Source of the DNA: QGON01 sp963691905
GTDB taxonomy: Bacteria; Pseudomonadota; Gammaproteobacteria; Chromatiales; Chromatiaceae
Length of the DNA stretch: 64,000 nt
Assembly: GCA_963691905.1 (NCBI GenBank)
Contig: OY829894.1
Location: 1,488,001 to 1,552,000, forward strand
Reading direction: 5' to 3'
Shown here: positions 1 to 8,115 of the stretch, piece by piece
Layout: the number at the start of each line of letters is the position of its first letter
How positions within the stretch are numbered: the first letter of the stretch is position 1
The notes under the pieces: model-generated
Database searches by the model: none
Told to the model about the DNA's origin: nothing
What the model saw: only the letters and a program-made list of their open reading frames with translations
Translations under genes and position numbers: made by a program

Positions 1-543
1 TTGGAACTCCATCCCATGCAGGTTCAGGTAGCTGTCCAGCGTGTTCCACAACAGAATTGCGGTAGCGCCGCCGATGAGTACGAACTTGGCCATGGCTTTG
101 AGCAACTCAACCAGTGCCTTGGCGGAGAACATTCGCTTCAAACCCTTGGCCGGACTGAGCTTGCTCAATTTAGGTGTCATGGCCTCGGCACTGACACTGA
201 AACCGCCCAATGCAATGGAACTGCCAATGGCCACGACGATCATCAATCCAAAGAAGGGGACCAACAGTATGAAGGCACCCTGCATGGCGGCACTGAGGTG
301 GGTGAACAGGGTGCCGATATCAAAGATTTCCTCCCGACTGAGGGTAAAGCTCGTCTTCATCAGATCCTGCAATCCACCACCCAGCTGACCGCTCGCCATC
401 GTCAGAAAAATTACGCCGATCAGGGTGATCGCCATGGTATTGAGCTCTTTCGAGCGGGCAACCTGCCCCTTGCGCTTCGCCTCATTCAGGCGTTTCGCTG
501 TCGGTTGTTCCGATTTTTCCTGGCCGTCCTGATTTTCGGCCAT
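1..543 (-). CDS. flhB: FlhB, flagellar export apparatus protein (N-terminal part, runs off the left edge)
   Basis: FlhB is a membrane protein of the flagellar type III export gate and switches substrate specificity from rod/hook proteins to filament proteins. The first 181 residues are present. They begin MAENQDGQEKSEQPTAKR, the typical charged FlhB start (S-E-x-P-T-x-K-R), followed by hydrophobic segments near residues 40-60 and 85-110. The C-terminal autocleavage motif NPTH would lie beyond the window edge. The start at 543 is 3 nt downstream of the fliR stop, as expected for the fliR-flhB pair, so it is the last visible gene of the fliL operon. Confidence 0.93.
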   Translation of the reverse strand, partial: MAENQDGQEKSEQPTAKRLNEAKRKGQVARSKELNTMAITLIGVIFLTMASGQLGGGLQDLMKTSFTLSREEIFDIGTLFTHLSAAMQGAFILLVPFFGLMIVVAIGSSIALGGFSVSAEAMTPKLSKLSPAKGLKRMFSAKALVELLKAMAKFVLIGGATAILLWNTLDSYLNLHGMEFQ

Positions 544-546
544 GAT

Positions 547-1329
547 TCACCTCGTGATCTGAAAAATTTGCATCATCAGCTGAAAGCCTTCATTCAACAG
601 ATGAGTGAAGAGTTCCAAAACATTGGGCAGCGTCACGCTGATCAATAGAAAACCCAGTAACATGGTGATGGGAAAACCTATCGAGAAAATGTTGAGCTGG
701 GGCGCGGCCCGCATCACCACACCCATGCCCAGGTTGACCATCAACATTGCACCCATCATCGGCAGTGCGATCATCAATCCACCGGCAAACATACGACTGG
801 CCCAGGCAACGATGTCGTGGATACCGGTGCTGGAGAGTCCGCTCGTCGCCACAGGGATGGTCTGAAAACTGTCGACAACCAATTCAATCAGTATCAGATG
901 GCCATTGAGCAGGAGAAATACCAGGGTCGTAAGTATCAGATAGAACTGAGCCACCACCGGCACCTGTACGCCATTCTGCGGATCCACCATACTGGCAAAA
1001 CCCAACCCCATGCTGTAGGCCATCGCCTGTCCGGCGAAGACCACCGCACCAAACACCATCTGCAGGATAAAACCCATCGTCACACCGATGGCGATCTGCT
1101 GCAGCAAAATGATGAAACCGCCGTGACTCAGCACATCCATGGGCGGCATACCGGTCGGCAGCGAAGGCATTGCCACCCAGGTGATCAGCAGCGCCAACCC
1201 CATGCGCACACGCACCGGAAACTGGCGTGAGTTGAATACGGGTGAAGCCATCATCATTGCGCCGATGCGTATCAGCGGCCAGAGATAGGCCCCTAAGAAG
1301 GCGTTGAGTTGTGCTTCGCTGAACGACAT
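547..1329 (-). CDS. fliR: FliR, flagellar export gate protein
   Basis: FliR forms, with FliP and FliQ, the core channel of the flagellar export gate in the inner membrane. The 260-residue length is standard. The protein is hydrophobic throughout, with about six membrane segments, and shows family stretches such as RIGAMMMASPVF near the N-terminus and MGLGFASMVDPQ in the middle. It is followed almost immediately by flhB. It is preceded by an unusual 217-bp spacer from fliQ, where these two genes are normally adjacent. That spacer contains a repeat-like hairpin. Confidence 0.96.
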   Translation of the reverse strand: MSFSEAQLNAFLGAYLWPLIRIGAMMMASPVFNSRQFPVRVRMGLALLITWVAMPSLPTGMPPMDVLSHGGFIILLQQIAIGVTMGFILQMVFGAVVFAGQAMAYSMGLGFASMVDPQNGVQVPVVAQFYLILTTLVFLLLNGHLILIELVVDSFQTIPVATSGLSSTGIHDIVAWASRMFAGGLMIALPMMGAMLMVNLGMGVVMRAAPQLNIFSIGFPITMLLGFLLISVTLPNVLELFTHLLNEGFQLMMQIFQITR

Positions 1330-1546
1330 TTGGACAACCGGAACTGATATCGTCAGATAGCCGACACGCCCAACTGAGGGACGCCGTAAATACTTCCCTG
1401 CAGGCTTGACAGCGGCATCCCTGCCGCTGACACCCTCACTTGGGCATATTGGCCATCCAACGGCTTATTCAATAAATATCCCACCATCCGTGGCAGGACA
1501 GCAGCCGCACCCGCGACCGCACGCACACCTCTTTTGGAACGATCCA
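1330..1546. repeat. 217-bp fliQ-fliR spacer with a repeat-like hairpin
   Basis: No credible gene is seen. The spacer contains an inverted repeat, CAGCGGCA (1410-1417) and TGCCGCTG (1422-1429) with a TCCC loop, embedded in a GC-rich stretch. fliP, fliQ and fliR are normally nearly contiguous, so the spacer looks like a small repeat element inserted inside the operon. There is no T-tract, so it is probably not an intrinsic terminator. Confidence 0.45.
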
Positions 1547-1816
1547 TCACTGGATCAACTCCGGAATTGATTCGATCAGATTCTGCGCAAAAGTCATCAG
1601 CAACTGCAGCATCCAGGGACCTGCAAACATCAGGATCAGCCCGACTATCGCCAGCTTGGGGATAAAGGTCAGCGTCATCTCGTTGATCTGGGTGGCGGCC
1701 TGAAACATTGCCACCAACAGACCAACCGCCAATGCAGGCAACAGCACCATACCGGTGAGTACGCCGATAACACCCAGGGTCTGCTGCCCGATAGCGATGA
1801 TTGTGTCCGGTCCCAT
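1547..1816 (-). CDS. fliQ: FliQ, flagellar export gate protein
   Basis: FliQ is the small two-helix subunit of the FliPQR export channel. The 89-residue length is exactly that of the family. It starts MGPDTIIAIGQQTLG, has one helix around residues 15-40 and a second around 50-75, and contains the typical stretch ATQINEMTLTFIPKL between them. It lies 9 nt downstream of the fliP stop, so it is part of the same transcript. Confidence 0.96.
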   Translation of the reverse strand: MGPDTIIAIGQQTLGVIGVLTGMVLLPALAVGLLVAMFQAATQINEMTLTFIPKLAIVGLILMFAGPWMLQLLMTFAQNLIESIPELIQ

Positions 1817-1825
1817 ATTGAGTAC

Positions 1826-2560
1826 CTAAACCTGAAAACTGCTGGCCAGGGTGCCGAAAACCAACGCCCAACCATCGATGAGTACAAACAGCATGATCTT
1901 GAAAGGCAGGGAGATGATCATCGGAGAGAGCATCATCATGCCCATCGACATCAATACACTGGCCACCACCATGTCGATCACCAAAAAGGGGATGAAGAGC
2001 AGGAAGCCAATCTGGAAACCGGTCTTCAGTTCACTGGTGGCAAAGGCGGGCAACAGCAGGGAGAAAGGAACTTTGTCTGGACTCTCAAGTTCGCCGAAAT
2101 CTCCGATACGGGCGAACAGACCCAAGTCATCCTCCCTGGTCTGCGCCAGCATGAATTCACGCACCGGTTCGCTGCCCGCTTCCAGTGCTTCCATGGTCGT
2201 CATCTGATCCTGCAGATAGGGCTGCACTGCAACCTCGTTAACCTCGTTGAAGACAGGCAGCATGATAAAGACGGTTAAAAACAGGGCCAGACCGATCAGT
2301 ATCTGGTTGTTGGGTGTGTTCTGGGTGCCCAGCGCCTGCCGCAGGATCGCCAACACGATGATGATGCGGGCAAACGACGTCATCATCATCAGGGCACCCG
2401 GCAGCATCGTCAGGGCAGTCATGAAGAAGAGGACCTGTATGGTCAGGGTATAGGTCTGCCCACCTTCCGGATCCTGGGTCACCGTCAGCGCATCCACACC
2501 TGGGGCTGCCTGGGCCACCAGGGTAAAAAGCATGCCCGCAATGATCAGCCAGATTTTCAT
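1826..2560 (-). CDS. fliP: FliP, flagellar export gate protein
   Basis: FliP is the main pore-forming subunit of the FliPQR gate. The 244-residue precursor begins with a cleavable signal peptide ending near AQA, as is usual for FliP. Family hallmarks seen are MLPGALMMMTSFARIIIVL (around residues 53-71), LRQALGTQNTPNNQILIGLALF, and the C-terminal LPFKIMLFVLIDGWALV. Its start overlaps the fliO stop by 4 nt, which suggests translational coupling. Confidence 0.97.
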   Translation of the reverse strand: MKIWLIIAGMLFTLVAQAAPGVDALTVTQDPEGGQTYTLTIQVLFFMTALTMLPGALMMMTSFARIIIVLAILRQALGTQNTPNNQILIGLALFLTVFIMLPVFNEVNEVAVQPYLQDQMTTMEALEAGSEPVREFMLAQTREDDLGLFARIGDFGELESPDKVPFSLLLPAFATSELKTGFQIGFLLFIPFLVIDMVVASVLMSMGMMMLSPMIISLPFKIMLFVLIDGWALVFGTLASSFQV

Positions 2561-2955
2561 GTCGGCAGCTCTTCCTTGGCCTCTGCCAACTGCTCATCGA
2601 AGGTAACTTCATCTTCGTTCTGATCCAGCACGTGCAGAGTCTGCACCCGTCCAGGCGCAACCCCGAGCAGCAGACGAATATCATCCACCTTGACCACCAC
2701 GACCCGCTCCCTAGGGCCGACAGACGTGCCGCCCAGCACGGTCACCATGCCCTTTCCAGACATTTGCAGCTGCCCGAACCGTTTGAACAGCCAGCCTGCG
2801 GCAAAGATCAGGAATATTACGAACAGCAATCCACCCGCCGTTCCCATCAAATTCTGCGTACTCAAGGGGGAGACTTCGACCTTCCGCACGGCGGTTTCAG
2901 CCGCCAGCAGGGGGCCGGACCAGATGACTGGAAAGAGCGTAAAAACACGCATCAA
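2557..2955 (-). CDS. fliO: FliO, flagellar export assembly factor
   Basis: FliO is a poorly conserved bitopic membrane protein that helps assemble the FliP ring. This 132-residue protein has an N-terminal signal-like segment, a single strong membrane helix around residues 38-58 (LLFVIFLIFAAGWLF), and a cytoplasmic domain with the FliO-type stretch VGPRERVVVVKVDD. Its position between fliN and fliP and the 4-nt overlaps on both sides identify it more strongly than sequence alone. Confidence 0.9.
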   Translation of the reverse strand: MMRVFTLFPVIWSGPLLAAETAVRKVEVSPLSTQNLMGTAGGLLFVIFLIFAAGWLFKRFGQLQMSGKGMVTVLGGTSVGPRERVVVVKVDDIRLLLGVAPGRVQTLHVLDQNEDEVTFDEQLAEAKEELPT

Positions 2956-3359
2956 CTCAGCCTCTTTACCCGTTCCGAAGGACTGATGATATCGGTCAGG
3001 CGCAGACCGAATTTTTCATTCACCACCACCACTTCACCCTGAGCGATCAGTGTACCGTTAACCAATACATCCATCGGCTCACCTGCCAGGCGGTCGAGTT
3101 CCACCACCGAACCCTGATTGAGTTGCAGCAGATTGCGGATATTGATCCTGGTGCGGCCGATCTCCATGGATATCACCACCGGCACATCGAGAATCGCATC
3201 CAGATTGACAGAGTCATCTTTCGCTCCGTCCTCCTTCAACTCCTCGAATTCAGCTGTCTTTGCAGCATCCGCCTCACCATCGGCCTGAGCCTCCAGCGCA
3301 TCCGCCCACTCATTTCCCAGGGCTTCATTCGGATCTGTCGTTTTCTCTTCTTCGCTCAT
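2952..3359 (-). CDS. fliN: FliN, flagellar motor switch protein
   Basis: FliN is part of the cytoplasmic C-ring and, with FliM and FliG, sets rotation direction and docks the export apparatus. The 135-residue protein has an acidic N-terminal half and a C-terminal SpoA domain (about residues 55-135) with the typical pattern DVPVVISMEIGRTRINIRNL, then VVELDRLAGEPMDVLVNG and GEVVVVNEKFGLRLTDI. It is followed by fliO with a 4-nt overlap and preceded by fliM. Confidence 0.96.
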   Translation of the reverse strand: MSEEEKTTDPNEALGNEWADALEAQADGEADAAKTAEFEELKEDGAKDDSVNLDAILDVPVVISMEIGRTRINIRNLLQLNQGSVVELDRLAGEPMDVLVNGTLIAQGEVVVVNEKFGLRLTDIISPSERVKRLS

Positions 3360-3395
3360 GATAACGATCCTGTTACTAACTGATTATTCATCGCT

Positions 3396-4424
3396 CTACT
3401 GAACTCCCGCATCTTCAATATCCAGATATTCATGCAGTGCGGACTGACGGCTATTGCGCATCCAGTTAGAAATCTTGACTGAATAGTTCCCTTCGGAAAC
3501 CCCTAACTTAGCGGTAAACACCGGCACTTCCGCTGCCTTCACTTCTACCTCTTCAGGCATCTCAATAGGGATGATGTCACCCGCCTTCAGACCGGAGAGT
3601 TGTTGTAGTGTCATATTCACCTCGGTCAGAACGCTGGAAAGCTCCACGGATGCCCCAAGGATCTCTTCACGTAGTGAATGTTCCCATCGTTCGTCACGCT
3701 CACTACTGTCACTCTGCACACCGGCGTCCAGCAGTTCACGGATCGGCTCCAACATCGAATAGGGCATACAGATGTGCATGTCACCACCGCCGTTTTCCAG
3801 ATCCACATGGAAGGTCGTGACCACCACCACTTCTGACGGACTGACTATATTGGCAAACTGTGGATTTACCTCAGAACCACAGGACTCAAAGGAGACATGG
3901 AAGACCGGCTTCCAGGCCTCCTGAAGATCGGTGAATGCCTGGTTCAGCAGCAGTTGCACCACCCGGTTCTCAGTAGGCGTAAAATCCCGGCCCTCGATCT
4001 TGGTGTGAAAGCGGCCACTACCGCCAAAGTAGTTATCCACGACACTGAAGACCAGCTTAGGGTCAATCACAAACAGGCCCTTGCCACGCAGTGGCTTGAT
4101 CTTCACCATATTCAAACTGGTCGGCACGAACAGACTATGAACAAACTCGGAAAACTTCTGCATCTGTACGCCTGAGACGGATATGTCGGCGGTACGGCGA
4201 AGCATATTAAACAGAGTGGTGCGGAAATGACGGGCAAAACGCTCGTTGATCATCTCAAGGGTGGGCAGACGCCCACGGACAATGCGATCCTGGCTGGCGA
4301 AATCGTAGCCGGACACACCATTGGCATCGACCTCGACCTCTGCTTCGGAGGCGACATCCCCGCTATCGACGCCATGCAGCAGCGCATCGATCTCTTCTTG
4401 TGAAAGTAAGTCGTTGGCACTCAT
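3396..4424 (-). CDS. fliM: FliM, flagellar motor switch protein
   Basis: FliM is the C-ring subunit that binds phosphorylated CheY. The 342-residue protein has the conserved N-terminal CheY-binding segment (NDLLSQEEIDALLHG, residues 3-17), a central CheC-like domain with GSGRFHTKIEGRDFTPTE, and a C-terminal SpoA domain (about 245-325). It lies 4 nt downstream of the fliL stop and precedes fliN, the canonical order. The sequence looks intact. Confidence 0.97.
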   Translation of the reverse strand: MSANDLLSQEEIDALLHGVDSGDVASEAEVEVDANGVSGYDFASQDRIVRGRLPTLEMINERFARHFRTTLFNMLRRTADISVSGVQMQKFSEFVHSLFVPTSLNMVKIKPLRGKGLFVIDPKLVFSVVDNYFGGSGRFHTKIEGRDFTPTENRVVQLLLNQAFTDLQEAWKPVFHVSFESCGSEVNPQFANIVSPSEVVVVTTFHVDLENGGGDMHICMPYSMLEPIRELLDAGVQSDSSERDERWEHSLREEILGASVELSSVLTEVNMTLQQLSGLKAGDIIPIEMPEEVEVKAAEVPVFTAKLGVSEGNYSVKISNWMRNSRQSALHEYLDIEDAGVQ

Positions 4425-4428
4425 AGCG

Positions 4429-4953
4429 TTACTGCATCACAAAGCTGGTAAAAAAGAGGGCTTCAATGTCACCGGGACCTTCCAGCTCCTCTGCAATCCT
4501 GTTCAATTCATCGAGCATCTCCTTCTGCAAGGCCTCTTTGGCCGAACGCTCCTTGAGCGACTTGCCATCCTTTGCAGAGAGAAGATCAAGCAGATGATGA
4601 CGGATCATCGGGTCGTTATGTTTGAGGAATTCGACCATCGCATCACCACGCACTCGGACATTGACACCCACCTGCAACAGCTTGGGTTTGCCGGGCATAT
4701 TTGCGACGAATACAGGCTTCAAATCGTGATAGAGGAGAGGCCCTTTTTCAGCATCTTCAGCAGCAGCTTCCTCTTCTGACGCCGCCTCTTCCGTCACGGC
4801 CTCCTCGGTCTCATCACCGCTGAAGAGCAGGAAATAGGCCGCCGCGCCGCCGCCAAGCAACACCACCGCCACAATGGCGATGATGATGATCATCTTTTTT
4901 TTGCCGGATTTCTCTTCGCCGAGATCCAGATCGTCAGCTTCTTCTTTGGCCAT
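4429..4953 (-). CDS. fliL: FliL, flagellar basal-body-associated stator protein
   Basis: FliL surrounds the stator units and supports torque under load. The 174-residue protein has a lysine-rich cytoplasmic N-terminus, one membrane helix around residues 20-42 (IIIIAIVAVVLLGGGAAAY), an acidic Glu/Ala-rich linker (about 45-70) and a periplasmic domain that ends at the membrane-distal region typical of the family. It is the first gene of the operon, 34 nt downstream of a sigma-54 promoter. An IS66 element lies further upstream and has probably separated it from fliK or another flagellar gene. Confidence 0.93.
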   Translation of the reverse strand: MAKEEADDLDLGEEKSGKKKMIIIIAIVAVVLLGGGAAAYFLLFSGDETEEAVTEEAASEEEAAAEDAEKGPLLYHDLKPVFVANMPGKPKLLQVGVNVRVRGDAMVEFLKHNDPMIRHHLLDLLSAKDGKSLKERSAKEALQKEMLDELNRIAEELEGPGDIEALFFTSFVMQ

Positions 4954-4986
4954 ATTGCAATCCCCAAACAGTTTCGTGTTCAGTAA

Positions 4987-5002
4987 TGCAAAATAAGTGC
5001 CA
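4987..5002 (-). promoter_or_regulatory. Sigma-54 promoter of the fliL operon
   Basis: On the minus strand the sequence reads TGGCACTTATTTTGCA, matching the -24/-12 consensus TGGCAC-N5-TTGCA exactly, with the GG and GC doublets 12 nt apart. The predicted transcription start falls about 20 nt before the fliL ATG. Control by a FlrC/FleQ-type flagellar activator is inferred from the known control of class II/III flagellar operons in gammaproteobacteria. Confidence 0.88.
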
Positions 5003-5255
5003 TAAATATTATTTCAACATATTCAATGAGTTAAAATGCGGCGTTTGTTATTCGTCGAAACTTTGACGAAAAAACGGAGGGCGTACAGGCAGATTCCCGA
5101 CAGCAGGGCTATCGAGAAATATCAAACGAGGTAATTAGGTCCATAAAGAGGGTTTCAAGGGAGGGAGTACACGCGCTACAAACGGCAGTATTACTAATGA
5201 ATAGTAACTTGATTGTTTTCATCGGCATTTAAACCTAACGAGACCGCAGAAAAAC
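5003..5255. other. Non-coding stretch between the fliL promoter and the IS66 element
   Basis: No gene is seen. The stretch is AT-rich next to the promoter. It may hold activator sites for the sigma-54 promoter, but I see no clear inverted repeat. It ends with one copy of the IS66 target duplication AGAAAAAC (5248-5255). Confidence 0.5.
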
Positions 5256-5283
5256 GTAAGCGCTCAACGAACCACGTACTTGC

Positions 5284-6831
5284 TCAGCAGCTCCTGATCT
5301 GATCCGGATCAACATTACCCGGCAACAACGCCTCAATGACCTCAACCGTATCCGCCTTCGGCAAGGCCGTGAACAGATAACGTAGATACGCATAAGGCTC
5401 CAGGCCGTTGGCCTTGGCAGTCTCGATTAACGAGTACAGATTGGCGCTGGACTTAACACCCTTGACCGACGCACTGAACAACCAGTTTTTGCGGCCCACC
5501 ACGAATGGGCGGATGGCATTCTCCGCGCCGTTGTTGTCGATCTCGATGCGGCCATCATCCAGATAGCGGATCAGTTTCTCCCACTCGCGATGCAGATAGG
5601 TCAGCGCCTTGCCGGTTGCACTTGTCGGGGGCACCAGCGGCAAGCTGTCATCCAGCCAGCTGCGCAGTTCATCCACCACCGGACGCGCCTGTTGCTGGCG
5701 ACGGGCATAACGTTCTTCTGAGCTCAGTCGTCTGGCCTGCTTCTCAACCCGATACAGCTTCTGGATCAGAATCAGCCCCTGATGCGCTTTGCCCTTTTTC
5801 TTGTTTTTACCCTGTGCTTTGACCGCCTCACTAAACTTGCGTCGTGCATGGGCCAGGCAGCCGACATGGATCAGACCATTGGCCGCAACCACGGCGTTAT
5901 AGCCATCATAGCCATCGGTTTGCAGGTGACCCGTAAAACCGGCCAGCAAGCGTTTCGGTACCCCGGCACCGCGACCCGGATCATAGTCATACAGCACAAC
6001 CGGTTGATCCGGTGGGCCACCACGCTGTAACCAGAGATACGACTTCGATTGCGCTGTCTTGCCCTGTTCATTAAGGACTTGCACGGTCGTCTCATCCATT
6101 TGCAGGATATCGTAATCCAGCAAACGATCACGTAACAGATTGATCACCGGTTGGATCAGCTTGCCCGCCTGGATCATCCAGTTGGCCAGTGTCGCCCGCG
6201 GGATATCCACGCCAATACGCTGCAAGATGGTCTCTTGCCGGTACAGGGGTAAGGCATCCTGATACTTCGAGACGGCAACATGGGCCAGCAGCCCCGGAGA
6301 GGCCATGCTTTTGGGGATCGGCTGGGCCGGCAAGGGCGCGGTCTTGATGCATTGACCACACGAACACGCATATTTCTTGCGGATGTGCCGGATGACCTGG
6401 ATTTTTGCCGGGATAATATCCAGCTGCTCGGAGATGATCTCACCGATCTCAGCCAGTAACTGCCCATCATGGTCGCAATGGCGTTCTGATTCGGGGATCT
6501 CGTGGATCACGTCAACCCGGGGCAGCGTATCCGGCAACGACTTACGGCCACGCTTCCTGCGTGTGTGTGCCGGCACGCTGATGACCTCATCATCGACCTC
6601 TTCAATGTCAGGAGCGTCGGCTTCGGCCTCGTTGAACATACAGACTTGATCGGGTGAGATCTTCTCGCTGCTGGCGGCGTAACGCTTGGCCAGCGCGAGG
6701 TTGAGTTGTTCTTGAAGAAGGATGACTTTGGATGCTAACTGTTCGTTGCGAACAGCCTGCTCAGCGACCAGAGACTTCAGGGCATCAATGTCATCTGGTA
6801 ACTGATCTGGTGCAATCAACATGCATGGCAT
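5284..6831 (-). CDS. tnpC: IS66-family transposase (TnpC)
   Basis: This is the DDE transposase of the IS66 element, 515 residues, the usual length. It shows an N-terminal leucine-rich coiled segment (about 10-55), a cysteine pair region CSCGQC that belongs to the IS66 zinc-binding domain, the catalytic-type segments QMDETTVQVL and CLAHARRKF, and the C-terminal IDNNGAENAIRPFVVGRKNW containing the catalytic Glu region. It is separated from tnpB by 26 nt. No frameshift or stop is seen. Confidence 0.96.
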   Translation of the reverse strand: MPCMLIAPDQLPDDIDALKSLVAEQAVRNEQLASKVILLQEQLNLALAKRYAASSEKISPDQVCMFNEAEADAPDIEEVDDEVISVPAHTRRKRGRKSLPDTLPRVDVIHEIPESERHCDHDGQLLAEIGEIISEQLDIIPAKIQVIRHIRKKYACSCGQCIKTAPLPAQPIPKSMASPGLLAHVAVSKYQDALPLYRQETILQRIGVDIPRATLANWMIQAGKLIQPVINLLRDRLLDYDILQMDETTVQVLNEQGKTAQSKSYLWLQRGGPPDQPVVLYDYDPGRGAGVPKRLLAGFTGHLQTDGYDGYNAVVAANGLIHVGCLAHARRKFSEAVKAQGKNKKKGKAHQGLILIQKLYRVEKQARRLSSEERYARRQQQARPVVDELRSWLDDSLPLVPPTSATGKALTYLHREWEKLIRYLDDGRIEIDNNGAENAIRPFVVGRKNWLFSASVKGVKSSANLYSLIETAKANGLEPYAYLRYLFTALPKADTVEVIEALLPGNVDPDQIRSC

Positions 6832-6857
6832 TATACCGAACGCGAAGGTAATTCGCC

Positions 6858-7217
6858 TTATAATACACTGGAATAATGCAGACGATCATGCGGTTGCATG
6901 CGCATCACATCATAACCATCGAGTAACCAGTTCAGTTGCTGGCCGCTTAGTGTGACCACCTCATCAGCAACCCTGCGAGGCCATTTGAATCGCGCCCGTT
7001 CCAGGCGTTTCTGCCACAGGCAAAAGCCGTTACGCTCCCAATACAAAATCTTCACCTTGTCGCGCTTGCGATTGCAGAACACAAACAGCTGTTCAGAGAA
7101 GGGATCATGCTGTAGAACTTCTTCTACCAGCACAGCAAGTCCGTTAATGCCTTTGCGAAAATCAACGATATCCCGACACAGATAAACCGCCGGTAGATCA
7201 CTCGATGGCCGCATCAT
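6858..7217 (-). CDS. tnpB: IS66 accessory protein TnpB
   Basis: TnpB (IS66 Orf2) is needed for transposition in this family, although its biochemical role is not settled. The 119-residue protein has the full family signature: VYLCRDIVDFRKGINGLAVL near the N-terminus, LFVFCNRKRDKVKILYWERN in the middle, and the C-terminal LNWLLDGYDVMRMQPH. Its start overlaps the tnpA stop by 4 nt, the normal translational coupling in IS66 elements. Confidence 0.95.
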   Translation of the reverse strand: MMRPSSDLPAVYLCRDIVDFRKGINGLAVLVEEVLQHDPFSEQLFVFCNRKRDKVKILYWERNGFCLWQKRLERARFKWPRRVADEVVTLSGQQLNWLLDGYDVMRMQPHDRLHYSSVL

Positions 7218-7549
7218 GAAATAGCTGCCGCCGTTGTCAGTACGGTGCTTAATGTCTTGCTATCCACGTTGCCGGAAAATGTTACCGCCACACCATTGGG
7301 CAATCCGATGCGCCAAGTGCTGTCCGATACAGCGACTTCTGCTTGCGCTCGCGCAAAGCGACGTCGGCGAGTCATCGGCAACACCCCTTTTTTGACCAAC
7401 GTCTTCTTGCCTGCGTACATGGCTTTGGCATCCAGTCCATGCTCAGCTGCATAGGCGGCAATACCCTTGCCTGATGCTGCGCAGGCCTGAAGGTGCTCAA
7501 GCCAGTGGCGCTGAAGGTCTGTCAGTGGGATCTGCTGTGAATCATCCAT
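7214..7549 (-). CDS. tnpA: IS66 accessory protein TnpA
   Basis: TnpA (IS66 Orf1) is a small helix-turn-helix-like accessory protein. This 111-residue copy has the expected N-terminal segment RHWLEHLQACAASGKGIAAY followed by AAEHGLDAKAMYAGKKTLV, resembling the DNA-recognition part of the family. The C-terminal half ends in a hydrophobic stretch matching TnpA (RIGLPNGVAVTFSG). It is the first gene of the element, starting 82 nt inside the right inverted repeat. Confidence 0.92.
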   Translation of the reverse strand: MDDSQQIPLTDLQRHWLEHLQACAASGKGIAAYAAEHGLDAKAMYAGKKTLVKKGVLPMTRRRRFARAQAEVAVSDSTWRIGLPNGVAVTFSGNVDSKTLSTVLTTAAAIS

Positions 7550-7686
7550 CGATGGTCTCCGCTTATCAGAAAAGCGTAGCCTGCGATGAATGAGGTCAGG
7601 CGAATAGGGTGTGGTTTATTTGGCGCTTACAGAAAAACCATCATTTTGCCAACAGTATCAATTTGCCTCATTAGGTGACTTTTGAA

Positions 7687-8115
7687 TCATCGAATGCGAT
7701 AACCTGAATGACATACCACGCAAGCAGAAGTTACTTCAGAAAGGGCATAATAAGCTGGCAATGCCTCTCCTTCCTGGGCTTTTAGCGCGAATCGACTTGC
7801 CGCCCTATGCATACTTGTACCAGCTTGACGCATTCCTTCCGGCATGAACTTGGCCATATGGTTTGCCCCATGTGATTCCAGCGAACTCATTCCCAGACGT
7901 GACTCTGCAACTTCTGCTGCTTGGTCTAGTTGACCATTAGCCATATTTATCAGTATTTCATTTATAGCCACCAAATGATCACGCATATTTGACATCATGT
8001 GCTGTTGCATCATTTCTGGCAGCTCAACTAACTGCCTTGAATCCTCATCAGCGATTGTGATGTTACTTGCAAAGATCAGAAGGATCGGTGCAATGAAATG
8101 TAGCCTTCTACTCAT
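7687..8115 (-). CDS. Small periplasmic cytochrome, cytochrome c'-like
   Basis: This is a 142-residue secreted protein with a signal peptide (about residues 1-22, ending at A-D-E) and a single haem attachment site CVVCH four residues from its C-terminus. One CxxCH at the extreme C-terminus of a mostly helical protein is the plan of class II cytochromes c (cytochrome c' / c-556 group). The helix before it is rich in Met and His (MMQQHMMSNMRDHL). No partner oxidoreductase is adjacent. The gene directly abuts the IS66 insertion, so its original neighbours are unknown. Function (gas binding or electron carrier) is not assignable. Confidence 0.75.
   Translation of the reverse strand: MSRRLHFIAPILLIFASNITIADEDSRQLVELPEMMQQHMMSNMRDHLVAINEILINMANGQLDQAAEVAESRLGMSSLESHGANHMAKFMPEGMRQAGTSMHRAASRFALKAQEGEALPAYYALSEVTSACVVCHSGYRIR

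Larger units (their letters stand above)
5256..7630 (-). mobile_element. Complete IS66-family insertion sequence with 8-bp target duplication
   Basis: The element is 2375 bp. Its ends are imperfect inverted repeats starting GTAAGCGC (left, from 5256) and the complementary GCGCTTAC (right, ending 7630). About 16 of the outer 22 positions pair. The 8 bp AGAAAAAC lie directly outside both ends (5248-5255 and 7631-7638), the 8-bp duplication that IS66 elements make. It carries tnpA, tnpB and the transposase gene in the normal order and orientation, all apparently open, so it looks recent and possibly still mobile. Confidence 0.95.

Noticed and set aside
1..648. Long open frame on the plus strand across flhB and fliR
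   Set aside because: It is antisense to two well-recognised flagellar genes, has no ribosome site and no recognisable protein features.
860..1230. 137-codon plus-strand frame rich in His and Gln within fliR
   Set aside because: Composition is typical of a reversed hydrophobic membrane-protein gene, so it is not a real gene.
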